Positions 40,049 to 48,653 of a stretch of DNA of 64,000 nucleotides are shown here, piece after piece; within the stretch, counting starts at the first letter, position 1, and each line of letters begins with the position of its first letter. The translations under genes were made by a program, and so were the position numbers. The stretch lies in NCBI GenBank assembly GCA_014649555.1, contig BMTG01000007.1:347239-411238 (forward strand), read 5' to 3'. The stretch comes from Streptomyces globisporus. GTDB taxonomy: Bacteria; Actinomycetota; Actinomycetes; Streptomycetales; Streptomycetaceae. The notes beneath the pieces were generated by a model, which made no database searches, had not been told where the DNA came from, and saw only the letters and a program-made list of their open reading frames with translations.

Positions 40049-41823
40049 TTCTCAGCCCCTTCGGCAGGTGCTTCGGCAGGGTGTACGGGCCGGCTCCCGG
40101 CCTCGTTGGTGGCATCGGGTCCGTCCGTGGACGTGGACGCCGCGGGTTTCTCGGGCGCGACCGGCGCCGTCGTGACGAGGGCGGCCGACAGGTCGCCCAG
40201 TTCCTCGGGGAGCTTCGCGGACTCGCTGCGGCCGAGGCCCGCCATCTCCACGACCGTGACGCCGTCGGCGCCGCGGACCGCCCGCACCCACACCCGGCGG
40301 CGCTGGATGAACAGCGATCCGGCGAGTCCGGCGATGGCGGCGACCGCTCCGCCGAGCGCCCAGCCGTTGCCCGGCTGCTGCGAGATCTGGAAGCTGGCCC
40401 ACTCCTCGGTGCCCTCGTAGGTGATGGAACCGGCGCCGTCGGGCAGGTCCAGCTTCTCGCCGGGCATCAGCATCTTCTTGAGCAGCTCGCCGTCCTTGTC
40501 CTTGAACTCCTTCATCTTGGACGTGTCGAGCTGGTAGACGTTCTGCGCGAGCCCGGAGTCGACGCCGAGGGAACCCTGGTAGGCGCTGAGCGCCAGCACG
40601 GGGAAGTCCAGCGCCGGGAACTGCGAGAACATCTGGCCCTTGCCGTGACCGGCGAAGGTCGGCACGAAGAACGCCTTGAAGCCCAGCTGGGTCTTCTTGC
40701 CGTTCTTGTCCTTGTAGCCGTCCATCACCTTGATCGCGCCGGACGAGGTGATGTTGTTGTCGATCGGCAGGAGCGGCACGGCGGACTTCGAGACGACCTT
40801 GCCCTTGCCGTCCCGGACGGTGACGACGGGCGCGTACCCGTGGGCGATCAGATAGACCTTGGTGCCGTCCACGACGAGCGGTTCGTTGACCTTGATGACG
40901 CCCTTGCGCTCCGCGCCGTCGGCCCCCTCGTTGTACGTCACCCGGGCCTCGAAGGTGCGCGGGGTGCCGCGCTGCGGGCCGCTCTTCTCGTACGTACCGA
41001 CGAAGTCGTCCAGGACGAAGCTGAACGGGGCCAGCGAGTCGGAGTCGTAGAGCGAACCCGACTTGAAGTCGTCGTACTGGGTGAGTGTGTTGGAGAAGCC
41101 GTCGCCCTCGACGACCAGCTTGCCGCCCTCGGACTTGAAGAGCTGCCCGGAGGCGAAGGCGATCAGCATGACGATCAGGGCGATGTGGAAGACCAGGTTC
41201 CCGGCCTCGCGGAGGTAGCCCTTCTCGGCGGCGACCGCGTCGCCCACCTCGTGGCCGCGGAAGCGCCGCCCCCGCAGGAGCCTGAGAGCCGTTGCCCGGA
41301 CCTCCTCGGGCTCGGCCTCCGTGCGCCACGTGGTGTAGGCGGGCAGCCGGGTCAGCCGCTTCGGCGCGCCCGGCGGGCGGCTGCGGAGCTGGCCGACGAA
41401 CTGGCCGGTGCGCGGCACGATGCAGCCGATGAGCGAGACGAACAGCAGGATGTAGATCGCGGAGAACCACACCGAGCTGTAGACGTCGAAGAGCTGGAGC
41501 GCCTCGTAGATCGGGGTGAGCGTGGTGTGCCGCTCCTTGAAGGCCTGCACCTTCATGTCGTCGACGCTGGTCTGCGGGATCAGCGACCCCGGGATCGCCC
41601 CGAGGGAGAGCAGGAAGAGCAGGATCAGCGCCACCCGCATCGAGGTGAGCTGCCGCCAGAACCAGCGGACCCAGCCGATCACGCTCATCGCGGGCACGCC
41701 CGCCCCGGTGTCGGGGCGCTCCTCGCGGGGGGCGGTGGAGAGCTGTTCCCCGGCCGCGCCGTGGGCGGAGCCGTGCTCGTCCTCCTCGCGCTGCCGCGTG
41801 CCTGTGCTGTTCGCCTTGCTCAT
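40045..41823 (-). CDS. resB: Cytochrome c biogenesis protein ResB/Ccs1
   Basis: A 592-residue protein. N-terminal helices (LTSMRVALILLFLLSLGAIPGSL, split in two here) carry the ResB signature including GSLIPQT; a large extracytoplasmic domain of ~280 residues follows, then a last helix (~520). It partners CcsB in haem delivery. ATG 41823 was chosen since the longer frame runs into ccdA; the first 40 residues are acidic and disordered. It lies 5 bp after the ccdA stop. Confidence 0.92.
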   Translation of the reverse strand: MSKANSTGTRQREEDEHGSAHGAAGEQLSTAPREERPDTGAGVPAMSVIGWVRWFWRQLTSMRVALILLFLLSLGAIPGSLIPQTSVDDMKVQAFKERHTTLTPIYEALQLFDVYSSVWFSAIYILLFVSLIGCIVPRTGQFVGQLRSRPPGAPKRLTRLPAYTTWRTEAEPEEVRATALRLLRGRRFRGHEVGDAVAAEKGYLREAGNLVFHIALIVMLIAFASGQLFKSEGGKLVVEGDGFSNTLTQYDDFKSGSLYDSDSLAPFSFVLDDFVGTYEKSGPQRGTPRTFEARVTYNEGADGAERKGVIKVNEPLVVDGTKVYLIAHGYAPVVTVRDGKGKVVSKSAVPLLPIDNNITSSGAIKVMDGYKDKNGKKTQLGFKAFFVPTFAGHGKGQMFSQFPALDFPVLALSAYQGSLGVDSGLAQNVYQLDTSKMKEFKDKDGELLKKMLMPGEKLDLPDGAGSITYEGTEEWASFQISQQPGNGWALGGAVAAIAGLAGSLFIQRRRVWVRAVRGADGVTVVEMAGLGRSESAKLPEELGDLSAALVTTAPVAPEKPAASTSTDGPDATNEAGSRPVHPAEAPAEGAEK

Positions 41824-41828
41824 TGGAC

Positions 41829-42611
41829 TCAGATCCCTACAACGAAGCCGCTGGACCAGCTCTGCATCTGCTGCATGAGCGTGGCCCACACGCCGGTCAG
41901 CAGCAGGATTCCGGTCACGATCATCATGCCGCCGCCGATCCGCATCACCCATGCGTAGTGGCGCTTGACCCAGCCGAACGCGCCGAGCGCCCTGCGGAAG
42001 GCGACAGCGGCCAGGACGAACGGGACACCGAGTCCGAGACAGTACGCGACGGTCAGTATCGCGCCACGCCCGGCGGTGGCGCTCTGGGTCGAGAGCGCCA
42101 GCACGGAGGAGAGCGTCGGGCCGATGCACGGGGTCCAGCCGATCCCGAACAGGGCGCCGAGCAGGGGTGCGCCGGCCAGGCCGGTGACCGGCCGTTTGTG
42201 GAGGCGGAACTCGCGCTGCGTCACGCCCGGCAGGAGCCCCATGAAGAAGACGCCCATGAGGATCATCAGGACGCCGAGGACCTTGTTGAGCACCTCGGAG
42301 TGCGCCTGGAGCTCTTGGCCGAAGTAGCCGAAGAGCGCGCCGGTGGAGGCGAACACCACGGTGAAGCCGAGGACGAACAGCGAGGCGCCGGCCACCACCC
42401 GGCCCCGGCGCGCGTCGGCCAGGTCGGTGCCGCTGACCCCGGTGACGTAACTCAGATAGCCGGGCACCAGCGGCAGGACACACGGCGAGAAGAAGGAGAT
42501 GAGACCGGCCAGCAGGGCGAGCGGCAGAGCGGCCAGCAGCGCCCCGGACAGGACGGTGTCGTTGTACGCGGCCAGCGTGACGGTCTCGTGGTGGGCGGCG
42601 AGCGGGATCAC
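41829..42611 (-). CDS. ccdA: Thiol-disulfide transporter CcdA
   Basis: A 260-residue membrane protein with six helices. The two redox cysteines are Cys44 (FSPCVLPL) and Cys162 (WTPCIGP), placed as in CcdA/DsbD-beta. It passes electrons from cytoplasmic thioredoxin to extracytoplasmic TlpA/ResA, which keeps apocytochrome cysteines reduced. GTG 42611 lies 4 bp after the tlpA stop. Confidence 0.93.
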   Translation of the reverse strand: MIPLAAHHETVTLAAYNDTVLSGALLAALPLALLAGLISFFSPCVLPLVPGYLSYVTGVSGTDLADARRGRVVAGASLFVLGFTVVFASTGALFGYFGQELQAHSEVLNKVLGVLMILMGVFFMGLLPGVTQREFRLHKRPVTGLAGAPLLGALFGIGWTPCIGPTLSSVLALSTQSATAGRGAILTVAYCLGLGVPFVLAAVAFRRALGAFGWVKRHYAWVMRIGGGMMIVTGILLLTGVWATLMQQMQSWSSGFVVGI

Positions 42612-42615
42612 CGGA

Positions 42616-43218
42616 TCACTTCTCCGCGATGATCGGGTCGATCATCTCGCGCAGCTCGTCGCCGTTCAGCGCCTGGAGCGTGCGGGCCGCGATCTTCCCG
42701 TCCCGGTCGATGACCACGGTGGACGGGATGGCCTGCGGGTTCAGGGTGCCCTTGGGGAAGCGGAGGATGAGCTTGCCGATCGGGTCGTAGAAGCTGGGGT
42801 ACTTCACCCCGTAGTCCTTCTCGAAGTTGACCGCCTTGTCCCGCTCGGGGTCCCGGGTGTTTATCCCGACGAACTGGACGCCCTGGGCCTTCGTCTCCTC
42901 GGAGACCTGCGCGAAGTACTTCGCCTCCAGCCGGCAGGGGCCGCACCAGGAGCCCCAGACGTTCAGCACGACGACCTTGCCTTTGTAGTCGGCGAGGTCG
43001 AGCGGCTTGCCCTCCAGGCTGGTGCCGTCGAGCTTCGGCGCGGCCGCCCGGTCCGCCTTCGCGACGGTGGCGACGCCCCCGCTGCCGGTGATGAAGTTGG
43101 TGTTGCCGCCACCCCCGGCCTTGTTGCCGTCGCCGCACGCGGACAGCGTCAGGGCACCGGCCACGGCGGTGGCGGCGAGCAGGGTGAAGCGGCGTCGGGA
43201 CGCGCGGCCAAAGCTCAT
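42616..43218 (-). CDS. TlpA/ResA-like thioredoxin lipoprotein
   Basis: A 200-residue membrane-anchored thioredoxin. The lipobox LSAC gives Cys28 as the lipid anchor; the active site is WCGPC (Cys92, Cys95) in NVWGSWCGPC, and the conserved cis-proline lies in PSTVVIDRDG. It should reduce apocytochrome c haem-binding cysteines, supplied with electrons by CcdA encoded next. First gene of the cytochrome c maturation operon. Confidence 0.93.
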   Translation of the reverse strand: MSFGRASRRRFTLLAATAVAGALTLSACGDGNKAGGGGNTNFITGSGGVATVAKADRAAAPKLDGTSLEGKPLDLADYKGKVVVLNVWGSWCGPCRLEAKYFAQVSEETKAQGVQFVGINTRDPERDKAVNFEKDYGVKYPSFYDPIGKLILRFPKGTLNPQAIPSTVVIDRDGKIAARTLQALNGDELREMIDPIIAEK

Positions 43219-43285
43219 GTGAAAAGTTTCGCATGGCAGTTTCCGGGGATCTGCGCGCCCCCCTCGGTGCCCGTAAAGCCCCTTG

Positions 43286-44542
43286 TCAAGCCTGTTTAAA
43301 GAAGGAGTTCCAGCCGCCTGCGGGCGCCTGTCCGACGTCCAGCGTCCGGAGCTTGGCGAGCACGGCGGGATCCTGGGCGTCGAGCCAGTCGACGTACTGC
43401 CGGAACGAGACGAGACGGACGTCGTCCTTGTCCGCGACCTTCTTGATCACTTCTTCCACGGCGTCCATATAGATGCCGCCGTTCCACTCCTCGAAGTGGT
43501 TGCCGATGTAGAACGGCGCGCGATTCGACTCGTAGGCGCGCTGGAATCCGGCGAGATAGGCGTCGGTCGCCTGCTGCCGCCAGCCGGGATAGCGCGAAGG
43601 CATGCCCTTGGTCGAATTCTGCGACTGGTTGGCGAGGATGTTGTAGTCCATCGAGAGGACCTCGAAGGAGTGGCCGGGGAACGGCATCGCCTGCAGCGGC
43701 AGATCCCAGACGCCGCCGCGCTTCACGGGCCAGGTCTGGCGGCCGCCGGGCGAGCTGGCGTCGTAGCGCCAGCCCAGCTTGCTCGCGGTCGGCAGGAGAT
43801 TGTCCTGGCCGAGGAGACAGGGGGTGCGGCCGCCGACCAGTTCCTTGCGATAGTCGAACGGAAGCGGTTCTTCGTTCTCCCAGCCGGTGTTGGTCCGCCA
43901 TTCCGTGACGAACGACACAGCCTGATTGATCTCGCTGTGCCATTGCGCCGGAGTCCAGCGCTCCACGGATCCGGAACCGCCGCAGAAATGCCCGTTGAAG
44001 TGGGTGCCGATCTCATGGCCGTCCAGCCACGCCTGACGTACGTACTTCAGCGTGTCCTTGACGTGATCATCGGTGAGATAGCCGATGTCGGAGGCGCCGC
44101 GGGGGTTGTTCGGCGGACGGTAGAGGGACTTCTTCGACTCGGGCAGCAGATAGATCCCGGAGAGGAAGAACGTCATCGCCGCGTCGTGTTCCTTGGCGAG
44201 TTCGAGAAAGCGCGGGAAGAGCCCGTTGCCGACCTCGCCCGCACCGTCCCAGGAAAAGATCACGAACTGCGGCGGCTTCTGGCCGGGTTCGAGCGGGACG
44301 GGGGCCTCGGGCTGATGCGGCTGCTTCCCGGTGTCGGCCGTCGAGCCGTCGCCGATCAGCCGGACCTTGTTCTTCGGCGAACCGTTTCCGCTGCCGTTGC
44401 CTCCGGTGCCGGAGTCGCCCTTGCCACCTCGGCCGGGTCCTCCGTCACCGGAGGACCCCGAGGTGCCACAGCCGGCGAGTCCGATCGCGGCTGCGGCCCC
44501 GAGCCCTGCGCCGAGCAGGCCCCTTCGATTGATGTCGCGCAT
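43286..44542 (-). CDS. Polysaccharide deacetylase-like (NodB-fold) lipoprotein
   Basis: A 418-residue exported protein with an RR-containing lipoprotein signal (NRRGLLGAG..LAGC, anchor Cys25), then a Gly/Ser-rich linker (~28-55). The core begins FVIFSWDGAGE (residues ~93-103, catalytic-base Asp) and has GHEIGTHFNGH (~176-186), the H-x3-H metal motif of NodB-fold deacetylases. The substrate is unknown; cell-wall glycans are likely for a surface enzyme. It lies 67 bp downstream of the tlpA start region, on the same strand, but expressed separately. Confidence 0.8.
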   Translation of the reverse strand: MRDINRRGLLGAGLGAAAAIGLAGCGTSGSSGDGGPGRGGKGDSGTGGNGSGNGSPKNKVRLIGDGSTADTGKQPHQPEAPVPLEPGQKPPQFVIFSWDGAGEVGNGLFPRFLELAKEHDAAMTFFLSGIYLLPESKKSLYRPPNNPRGASDIGYLTDDHVKDTLKYVRQAWLDGHEIGTHFNGHFCGGSGSVERWTPAQWHSEINQAVSFVTEWRTNTGWENEEPLPFDYRKELVGGRTPCLLGQDNLLPTASKLGWRYDASSPGGRQTWPVKRGGVWDLPLQAMPFPGHSFEVLSMDYNILANQSQNSTKGMPSRYPGWRQQATDAYLAGFQRAYESNRAPFYIGNHFEEWNGGIYMDAVEEVIKKVADKDDVRLVSFRQYVDWLDAQDPAVLAKLRTLDVGQAPAGGWNSFFKQA

Positions 44543-44820
44543 ACCGTCCCCATCTGCGGTCGTTTTATCTCAAGCCCATACAAACTGCTGAAGGGTTAGA
44601 TGGGGCGCGTAACACGTCGGTTCCGTGCATTTGGGGACTTTCTTTACGCTTTACCTTCCGGTGGCGACGAGACACCCGTACGGCTCTCGCACGCCCTCAC
44701 GGGCAACCCTGAAGGGGGACGCGGGAACGGCCCTCCGCAGTTCTGCCGCCGGCCGACGGATCGGGATCGCGGATCGGGCGCACAGCGGATCGCCGGGTCG
44801 GCTTCCCCGCCTTGTCGAAC

Positions 44821-44994
44821 TCATGCGCGGACGCGGAGAACGTCCGCCGGCCGCTCCTGACGGAAGGTCTCCACCAGGGCCTCGGTGAGCAGCCCCTGCC
44901 AGCAGGCGTGGTCGCGGCCCCCGTTGTGGACCGTGCGGCGTATCCGGGGGCCGGTGGCCGGCCGGGGGGCGGCGTCCGCCGCAGTACGGATCAT
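44821..44994 (-). CDS. Small protein, 57 residues, downstream of an iron box
   Basis: A short frame, ATG 44994 to TGA 44821, with normal Streptomyces codon bias. The product begins MIRTAADAAPRP and contains VHNGGRDHACWQGLLTEALV, with one Cys and two His near the centre, then FRQERPADVLRVRA. No family recognised and no signal peptide or membrane segment. A perfect-looking DmdR/IdeR box lies 98 bp upstream on the same promoter side, and no other gene is positioned to use it. A GGTGGA element before the ATG is a weak ribosome site. Confidence 0.55.
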   Translation of the reverse strand: MIRTAADAAPRPATGPRIRRTVHNGGRDHACWQGLLTEALVETFRQERPADVLRVRA

Positions 44995-45091
44995 CGTTCC
45001 ACCGTTTCGTCGCAGGCGTCCGTGACCACGACGAGCCCCACGGGAACCAGCAAGGCCCGGCAGGCCGTCGGCCTGCCCGCCTGGGGGTGAA

Positions 45092-45110
45092 TTAGCTTAG
45101 CCTAACCTAA
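45092..45110. promoter_or_regulatory. Iron box (DmdR1/IdeR/DtxR-type operator)
   Basis: TTAGCTTAGCCTAACCTAA, 19 bp, matches the actinobacterial iron-box consensus TTAGGTTAGGCTAACCTAA at 17 positions. It is the operator where Fe-loaded DmdR/IdeR represses iron-acquisition genes. It is placed to control the 57-residue ORF (44821-44994) read leftward. Confidence 0.85.
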
Positions 45111-45140
45111 CTGACCGTTAGCTGGTGCGGGAAAAGGGGA

Positions 45141-45177
45141 CGGGACCGCCCGCCGCGGTGTGCGGCAGCCGGTCCCG
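45141..45177. terminator. Terminator of the histidine phosphatase gene
   Basis: CGGGACCG...CGGTCCCG outer arms with an inner GCCGC/GCGGC stem, 41 bp after the phosphatase stop; it also separates that gene from the iron-box promoter. Confidence 0.7.
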
Positions 45178-45217
45178 TAGGTCCGTCTCGTCCCGTCGTC
45201 GTCCCGTCCGGCGTCGA

Positions 45218-45946
45218 CTACGCCCCGAACGCCTTCGACTGGCCCTTCGCGGCCTTCCCCTTCACCGGCTTGGCCCCGGCCAGCAGATGCACGGGCACCA
45301 GGTCCCGGGCCGGCTCCGAGTAGCCGACCGAGACGATCGTGTCGCCCCGGTAGGTGAAGCTGGTCAGCGAGGCCAGCGTGCACTGCCGCTTGCGCGGGTC
45401 GTGCCACAGGCGGCGGCGCTCCACGAAGGACCGCAGGATCCAGATCGGCAGCTGGTGGCTGACGCAGACCGCCTCGTGCCCGCGCGCCGCGTCCCGCGCC
45501 GTATCGATCGCGCCCATCATCCGGACGACCTGCTCGAAGTACGGCTCGCCCCAGGAGGGCTTGAACGGGTTGGTGAGGTGCTTCCAGTTGTCCGGCTTGC
45601 GCAGCGCGCCGTCGCCGACGCCGAAGGTCTTGCCCTCGAAGACGTTGGCGGCCTCGATCAGCCGGGCGTCGGTCGCCAGGTCCAGGCCGTGCGCCTGCGC
45701 GATGGGGTCGGCGGTCTCCTGGGCGCGCTCCAGCGGGGAGGCGACGACATGGGTGATGTCGCGCTTCTCCAGGTGCTCGGCGACCCGGTCCGCCATCTTC
45801 CGGCCCAGGTCGGAGAGGTGGTAGCCGGGGCGGCGGCCGTAGAGCACGCCGTCCGGGTTGTGCACCTCGCCGTGCCGGACCACGTGCACCACGGTCAACT
45901 GCTCGTCGCGGTCGACGCCCTCGGAGCCGGTGCTCTTCTCGCTCAT
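45218..45946 (-). CDS. Histidine phosphatase family protein (phosphoglycerate mutase-like)
   Basis: A 242-residue phosphatase. The phosphohistidine motif is [10 protein letters not shown] (residues ~22-31), with the second arginine in SPLERAQET and the second histidine in CVSHQLPIW. Broad phosphatase rather than glycolytic mutase is likely. ATG 45946 overlaps the hemL stop (ATGA), so the two are coupled. A lysine-rich C-terminal tail ([13 protein letters not shown]) is unusual. Confidence 0.9.
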   Translation of the reverse strand: MSEKSTGSEGVDRDEQLTVVHVVRHGEVHNPDGVLYGRRPGYHLSDLGRKMADRVAEHLEKRDITHVVASPLERAQETADPIAQAHGLDLATDARLIEAANVFEGKTFGVGDGALRKPDNWKHLTNPFKPSWGEPYFEQVVRMMGAIDTARDAARGHEAVCVSHQLPIWILRSFVERRRLWHDPRKRQCTLASLTSFTYRGDTIVSVGYSEPARDLVPVHLLAGAKPVKGKAAKGQSKAFGA

Positions 45947-47250
45947 GCGGTGGCCTCCGATGCGGCGCGGGCGGCGGCGGGCAGGGCGGCGGCGATGCGC
46001 TCGACGGCCCGCTCGTCGTGGGCCGTGGAGACGAACCAGGACTCGAACGCCGACGGCGGCAGGTAGACGCCCTGCTCCAGCATGGAGTGGAAGAACGCGG
46101 TGAAGCGGAAGACGTCCTGCTTCTTGGCGTCCTCGTAGTCGCGCACCGGCCGGTCCGTGAAGAAGACGGAGAACATGTTGCTGGCCGCCGACACCGTGTG
46201 CGCGACGCCCTCCTTGGTGAGCGCGTCGCCCACCAGGGAGCGCAGCTCGGCCGAGACCGCGTCGATCTTCGCGTACGCCGCGTCGTCCAGCAGCCGCAGC
46301 TGGGCGAGCCCGGCGGCGGTGGCGACCGGGTTCCCGGAGAGGGTGCCCGCCTGGTAGACCGGGCCGGCCGGGGCCAGGTGCGCCATCACGTCGCCGCGGC
46401 CGCCGAAGGCCGCGGCGGGGAAGCCGCCGCCCATCACCTTGCCGAAGGTCATCAGGTCGGGGCGGACGCCGTCGACGCCGTACCAGCCGGCCTTCGACGT
46501 ACGGAAGCCCGTCATGACCTCGTCGGAGATGTACAGCGCGCCATTCGCCGCGCACAGCTCCTTGAGCCCGGCGTTGAAGCCGTCCGCAGGCGGGACGACG
46601 CCCATGTTGCCGGGCGAGGCCTCGGTGATCACGCAGGCGATCTCGCCCGGGTGCGCGGCGAAGGCGGCGCGGACCGCGTCCAGGTCGTTGTAGGGCAGCA
46701 CGACGGTGTCCCCGGCCGTGGCGCCCGTGACACCGGGGGTGTCGGGCAGCCCGAAGGTGGCCACGCCCGACCCGGCGGCGGCCAGCAGCGCGTCCACGTG
46801 GCCGTGGTAGCAGCCGGCGAACTTCACGACCTTGGCCCGGCCCGTGAAGCCGCGGGCCAGCCGGATCGCCGACATGGTCGCCTCGGTGCCGGAGGAGACC
46901 AGGCGCACCTGCTCGACGGGCTCGATCCGCGCCACGATCTCCTCGGCGAGCGCGACCTCGCCCTCACCCGGCGTACCGAAGGAGGTCCCCCGGGAGACCG
47001 CATCCTGGACGGCGGCGATGACCTCGGGGTGAGAGTGGCCGAGAATCATCGGCCCCCACGAGCAGACGAGGTCGACGTACTCACGGCCGTCGGCGTCGGT
47101 GAGGTACGGGCCGGTGCCGGAGACCATGAACCTGGGCGTACCGCCCACGGCCCGGAAGGCACGCACGGGAGAGTTCACGCCGCCGGGCGTCACGACGGAC
47201 GCCCGGTCGAACAGCGACTGCGAAACTGGGGCTTCGTATGAATACGCCAC
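45943..47250 (-). CDS. hemL: Glutamate-1-semialdehyde 2,1-aminomutase
   Basis: A 435-residue PLP enzyme that makes 5-aminolevulinate for haem, the C5 pathway used by actinobacteria. [12 protein letters not shown] near the N-terminus, [15 protein letters not shown], and the PLP lysine in [10 protein letters not shown] (near residue 268) are diagnostic. GTG 47250 has AGGA 6 nt upstream and gives normal family length; the frame extends to 47307. It sits close to cytochrome c maturation genes, consistent with haem supply. Confidence 0.95.
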   Translation of the reverse strand: MAYSYEAPVSQSLFDRASVVTPGGVNSPVRAFRAVGGTPRFMVSGTGPYLTDADGREYVDLVCSWGPMILGHSHPEVIAAVQDAVSRGTSFGTPGEGEVALAEEIVARIEPVEQVRLVSSGTEATMSAIRLARGFTGRAKVVKFAGCYHGHVDALLAAAGSGVATFGLPDTPGVTGATAGDTVVLPYNDLDAVRAAFAAHPGEIACVITEASPGNMGVVPPADGFNAGLKELCAANGALYISDEVMTGFRTSKAGWYGVDGVRPDLMTFGKVMGGGFPAAAFGGRGDVMAHLAPAGPVYQAGTLSGNPVATAAGLAQLRLLDDAAYAKIDAVSAELRSLVGDALTKEGVAHTVSAASNMFSVFFTDRPVRDYEDAKKQDVFRFTAFFHSMLEQGVYLPPSAFESWFVSTAHDERAVERIAAALPAAARAASEATA

Positions 47251-47389
47251 TTTGGTCCTGATCTGCGATTCGGGTGTCGGGGGGCCGGGCCGGGAAATCC
47301 CAATCAATCTCGGCCACCGGTGAGCAGCGAGGGCGCTCCCCTCGTATCACGAAAGAGCGTCAGCGCTCTCACGTCTGCGAAACTGGGGC
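47218..47389. repeat. 15-bp direct repeat flanking the hemL start
   Basis: CTGCGAAACTGGGGC occurs at 47218-47232 (inside hemL codons 7-11) and again at 47375-47389, upstream of the gene. The copies are 157 bp apart, identical over 15 bp. Origin unknown: local duplication or chance. Confidence 0.6.
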
Positions 47390-47693
47390 GTCACAGGGAA
47401 AGCTCACCCATGCCATGGTGTCAGAGGCACGGACGGTCTTTGCGGACAGGTGTTTCACCGCACGCCCGCGGGGGAGGTCACTGACACGATGATCGGGTTG
47501 CGCGGCGGGGGCTGTGTCTCCTAAGAAGTAGTCGGGTGGATGAGATATGCATCGCGGTGGCGGAGTGGGCGAAGGGACCGACGACCTGGGGCCCGAGCCT
47601 GCCCGGCGAGGGCGGCACCGGCGCAGGGCCGAGCGCGCACAGAGCAGGGGCGCGGAGAGTACGCCGCCCCCCGGGACCAGGAGCGGGGGCGGG
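47251..47693. other. Divergent intergenic region hemL / conserved hypothetical
   Basis: 443 bp without a supported gene. It contains the second copy of the 15-bp repeat and a small inverted repeat AGAGCG-TCAG-CGCTCT near 47355-47370. Promoters for hemL and for the gene at 47694 must lie here, but I cannot place them with confidence. Confidence 0.5.
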
Positions 47694-48131
47694 ATGGGGG
47701 TGACGTACAAGTATTTCGGCGCGCCGGACGGGGCCACCGCCGCACGGGTGCCCATCTCGATGCGCCCGGAGGAGCTCGGCGGTGACGAGCTGGGCATGGG
47801 CGGCATGTTCACCAAGATCAAGCCGGAGACCGTGGCCGCCATGGTCCTCACCGGCATCCAGGGCATACCCCTGCACAAGGTCCCCCCGCTGGAACTGGTC
47901 GTCCTCCACCCCGACTACGCCGTGGTCAAGCTCCCGATGACCGTCGTCGACCCGCTGCGCGGCGTCGGCGAGGAGTCGGTCGGCGCGGCGGCCTTCATCT
48001 GGTCCACGGTCCCCGACCGCGGCGGCCCGCGCGACGCGTTCAACGTCTACCAACTGCTCCACGAGTGGCAGGACTTCTCCCACCGCCTGCACGACGCGGG
48101 GCATCAGGCGTACTGCCTGGTCTGGCCCTGA
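47694..48131 (+). CDS. Conserved hypothetical protein, 145 residues
   Basis: A soluble protein not recognised by family. It starts MGVTYKYFGAPDGATAARVP and has a glycine-rich GDELGMGGMF stretch, then alternating hydrophobic strands (LELVVLHPDYAVVKLPMTVV) and a C-terminal helix (YQLLHEWQDFSHRLHDAGH). The composition and codon use are normal for the genome. ATG 47694 follows a GGGGGCGGG tract and is preceded by AGGAG ~11 nt away. No catalytic motif seen. Confidence 0.7.
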   Translation: MGVTYKYFGAPDGATAARVPISMRPEELGGDELGMGGMFTKIKPETVAAMVLTGIQGIPLHKVPPLELVVLHPDYAVVKLPMTVVDPLRGVGEESVGAAAFIWSTVPDRGGPRDAFNVYQLLHEWQDFSHRLHDAGHQAYCLVWP

Positions 48132-48311
48132 TCCGCGGATCGCCCAAGCCCGGCCGCACAGCCGGTCGAAGCGTTCAAACAGACGCACCCACGTGCACAC
48201 ATCCGGTCAAATTCCAGCCAGAACCACGGGAGATTTGGCCGACGGCAGGTCTTCAGCCGACCCGTCCCGCGCGCCGATGGACAGGACACCGACCCGTCGA
48301 GGAGGTCCGCC

Positions 48312-48653
48312 GTGGGCGACGTTCTGCTGGCCCTGTCCATCCCCGTGCTCGTCTTCGGCGGCGGCATCTACGCCGCCTGCGACTGCTGGTGGCGCCGCAG
48401 GCATCCGGCGCCCCCGTCCCCGTACACCCACCGGGCGGCCCGGCTGGCGGAGCAGGACATGCTGCTGCTGGCCGAGGAGATCGTCGACGGCGCGTACGCA
48501 GCGTTCGGCCCCTTCTACGACGCCCCGGCGCCGGGCCCCGCCGAACCGCCCACCGAGCCCGCCGCGCTCAGCTCCCGGTCGCCCCGGCCGTCCCGCCCGG
48601 CGTCCACCCCGGATCGCGCCCCGTCACCGCCAGCAGCCGTTCAAAAGCCGTAG
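48312..48653 (+). CDS. Small single-helix membrane protein, hypothetical
   Basis: A 113-residue protein with one N-terminal transmembrane helix (VLLALSIPVLVFGGGIYAAC, residues ~4-23), a basic patch (CWWRRRHP) and a helical middle (RLAEQDMLLLAEEIVDGAY), then a proline-rich tail. GAGGAGG precedes the GTG. Its last 86 bp overlap the 3' end of the convergent TIGR03086 gene; the proline-rich tail is the overlapping part. Confidence 0.65.
   Translation: MGDVLLALSIPVLVFGGGIYAACDCWWRRRHPAPPSPYTHRAARLAEQDMLLLAEEIVDGAYAAFGPFYDAPAPGPAEPPTEPAALSSRSPRPSRPASTPDRAPSPPAAVQKP

Noticed and set aside
44600-45090. Plus-strand short frames (44600-44860, 44625-44888, 44812-45090) in the iron-box region
   Set aside because: Arginine/glycine/proline-rich products with no convincing ribosome site; the iron box is better placed for the minus-strand 57-residue frame.
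47369-48200. Long minus-strand frames opposite the conserved hypothetical at 47694
   Set aside because: They run across the hemL upstream region and the antisense of a frame with better codon bias; no motif or start signal.
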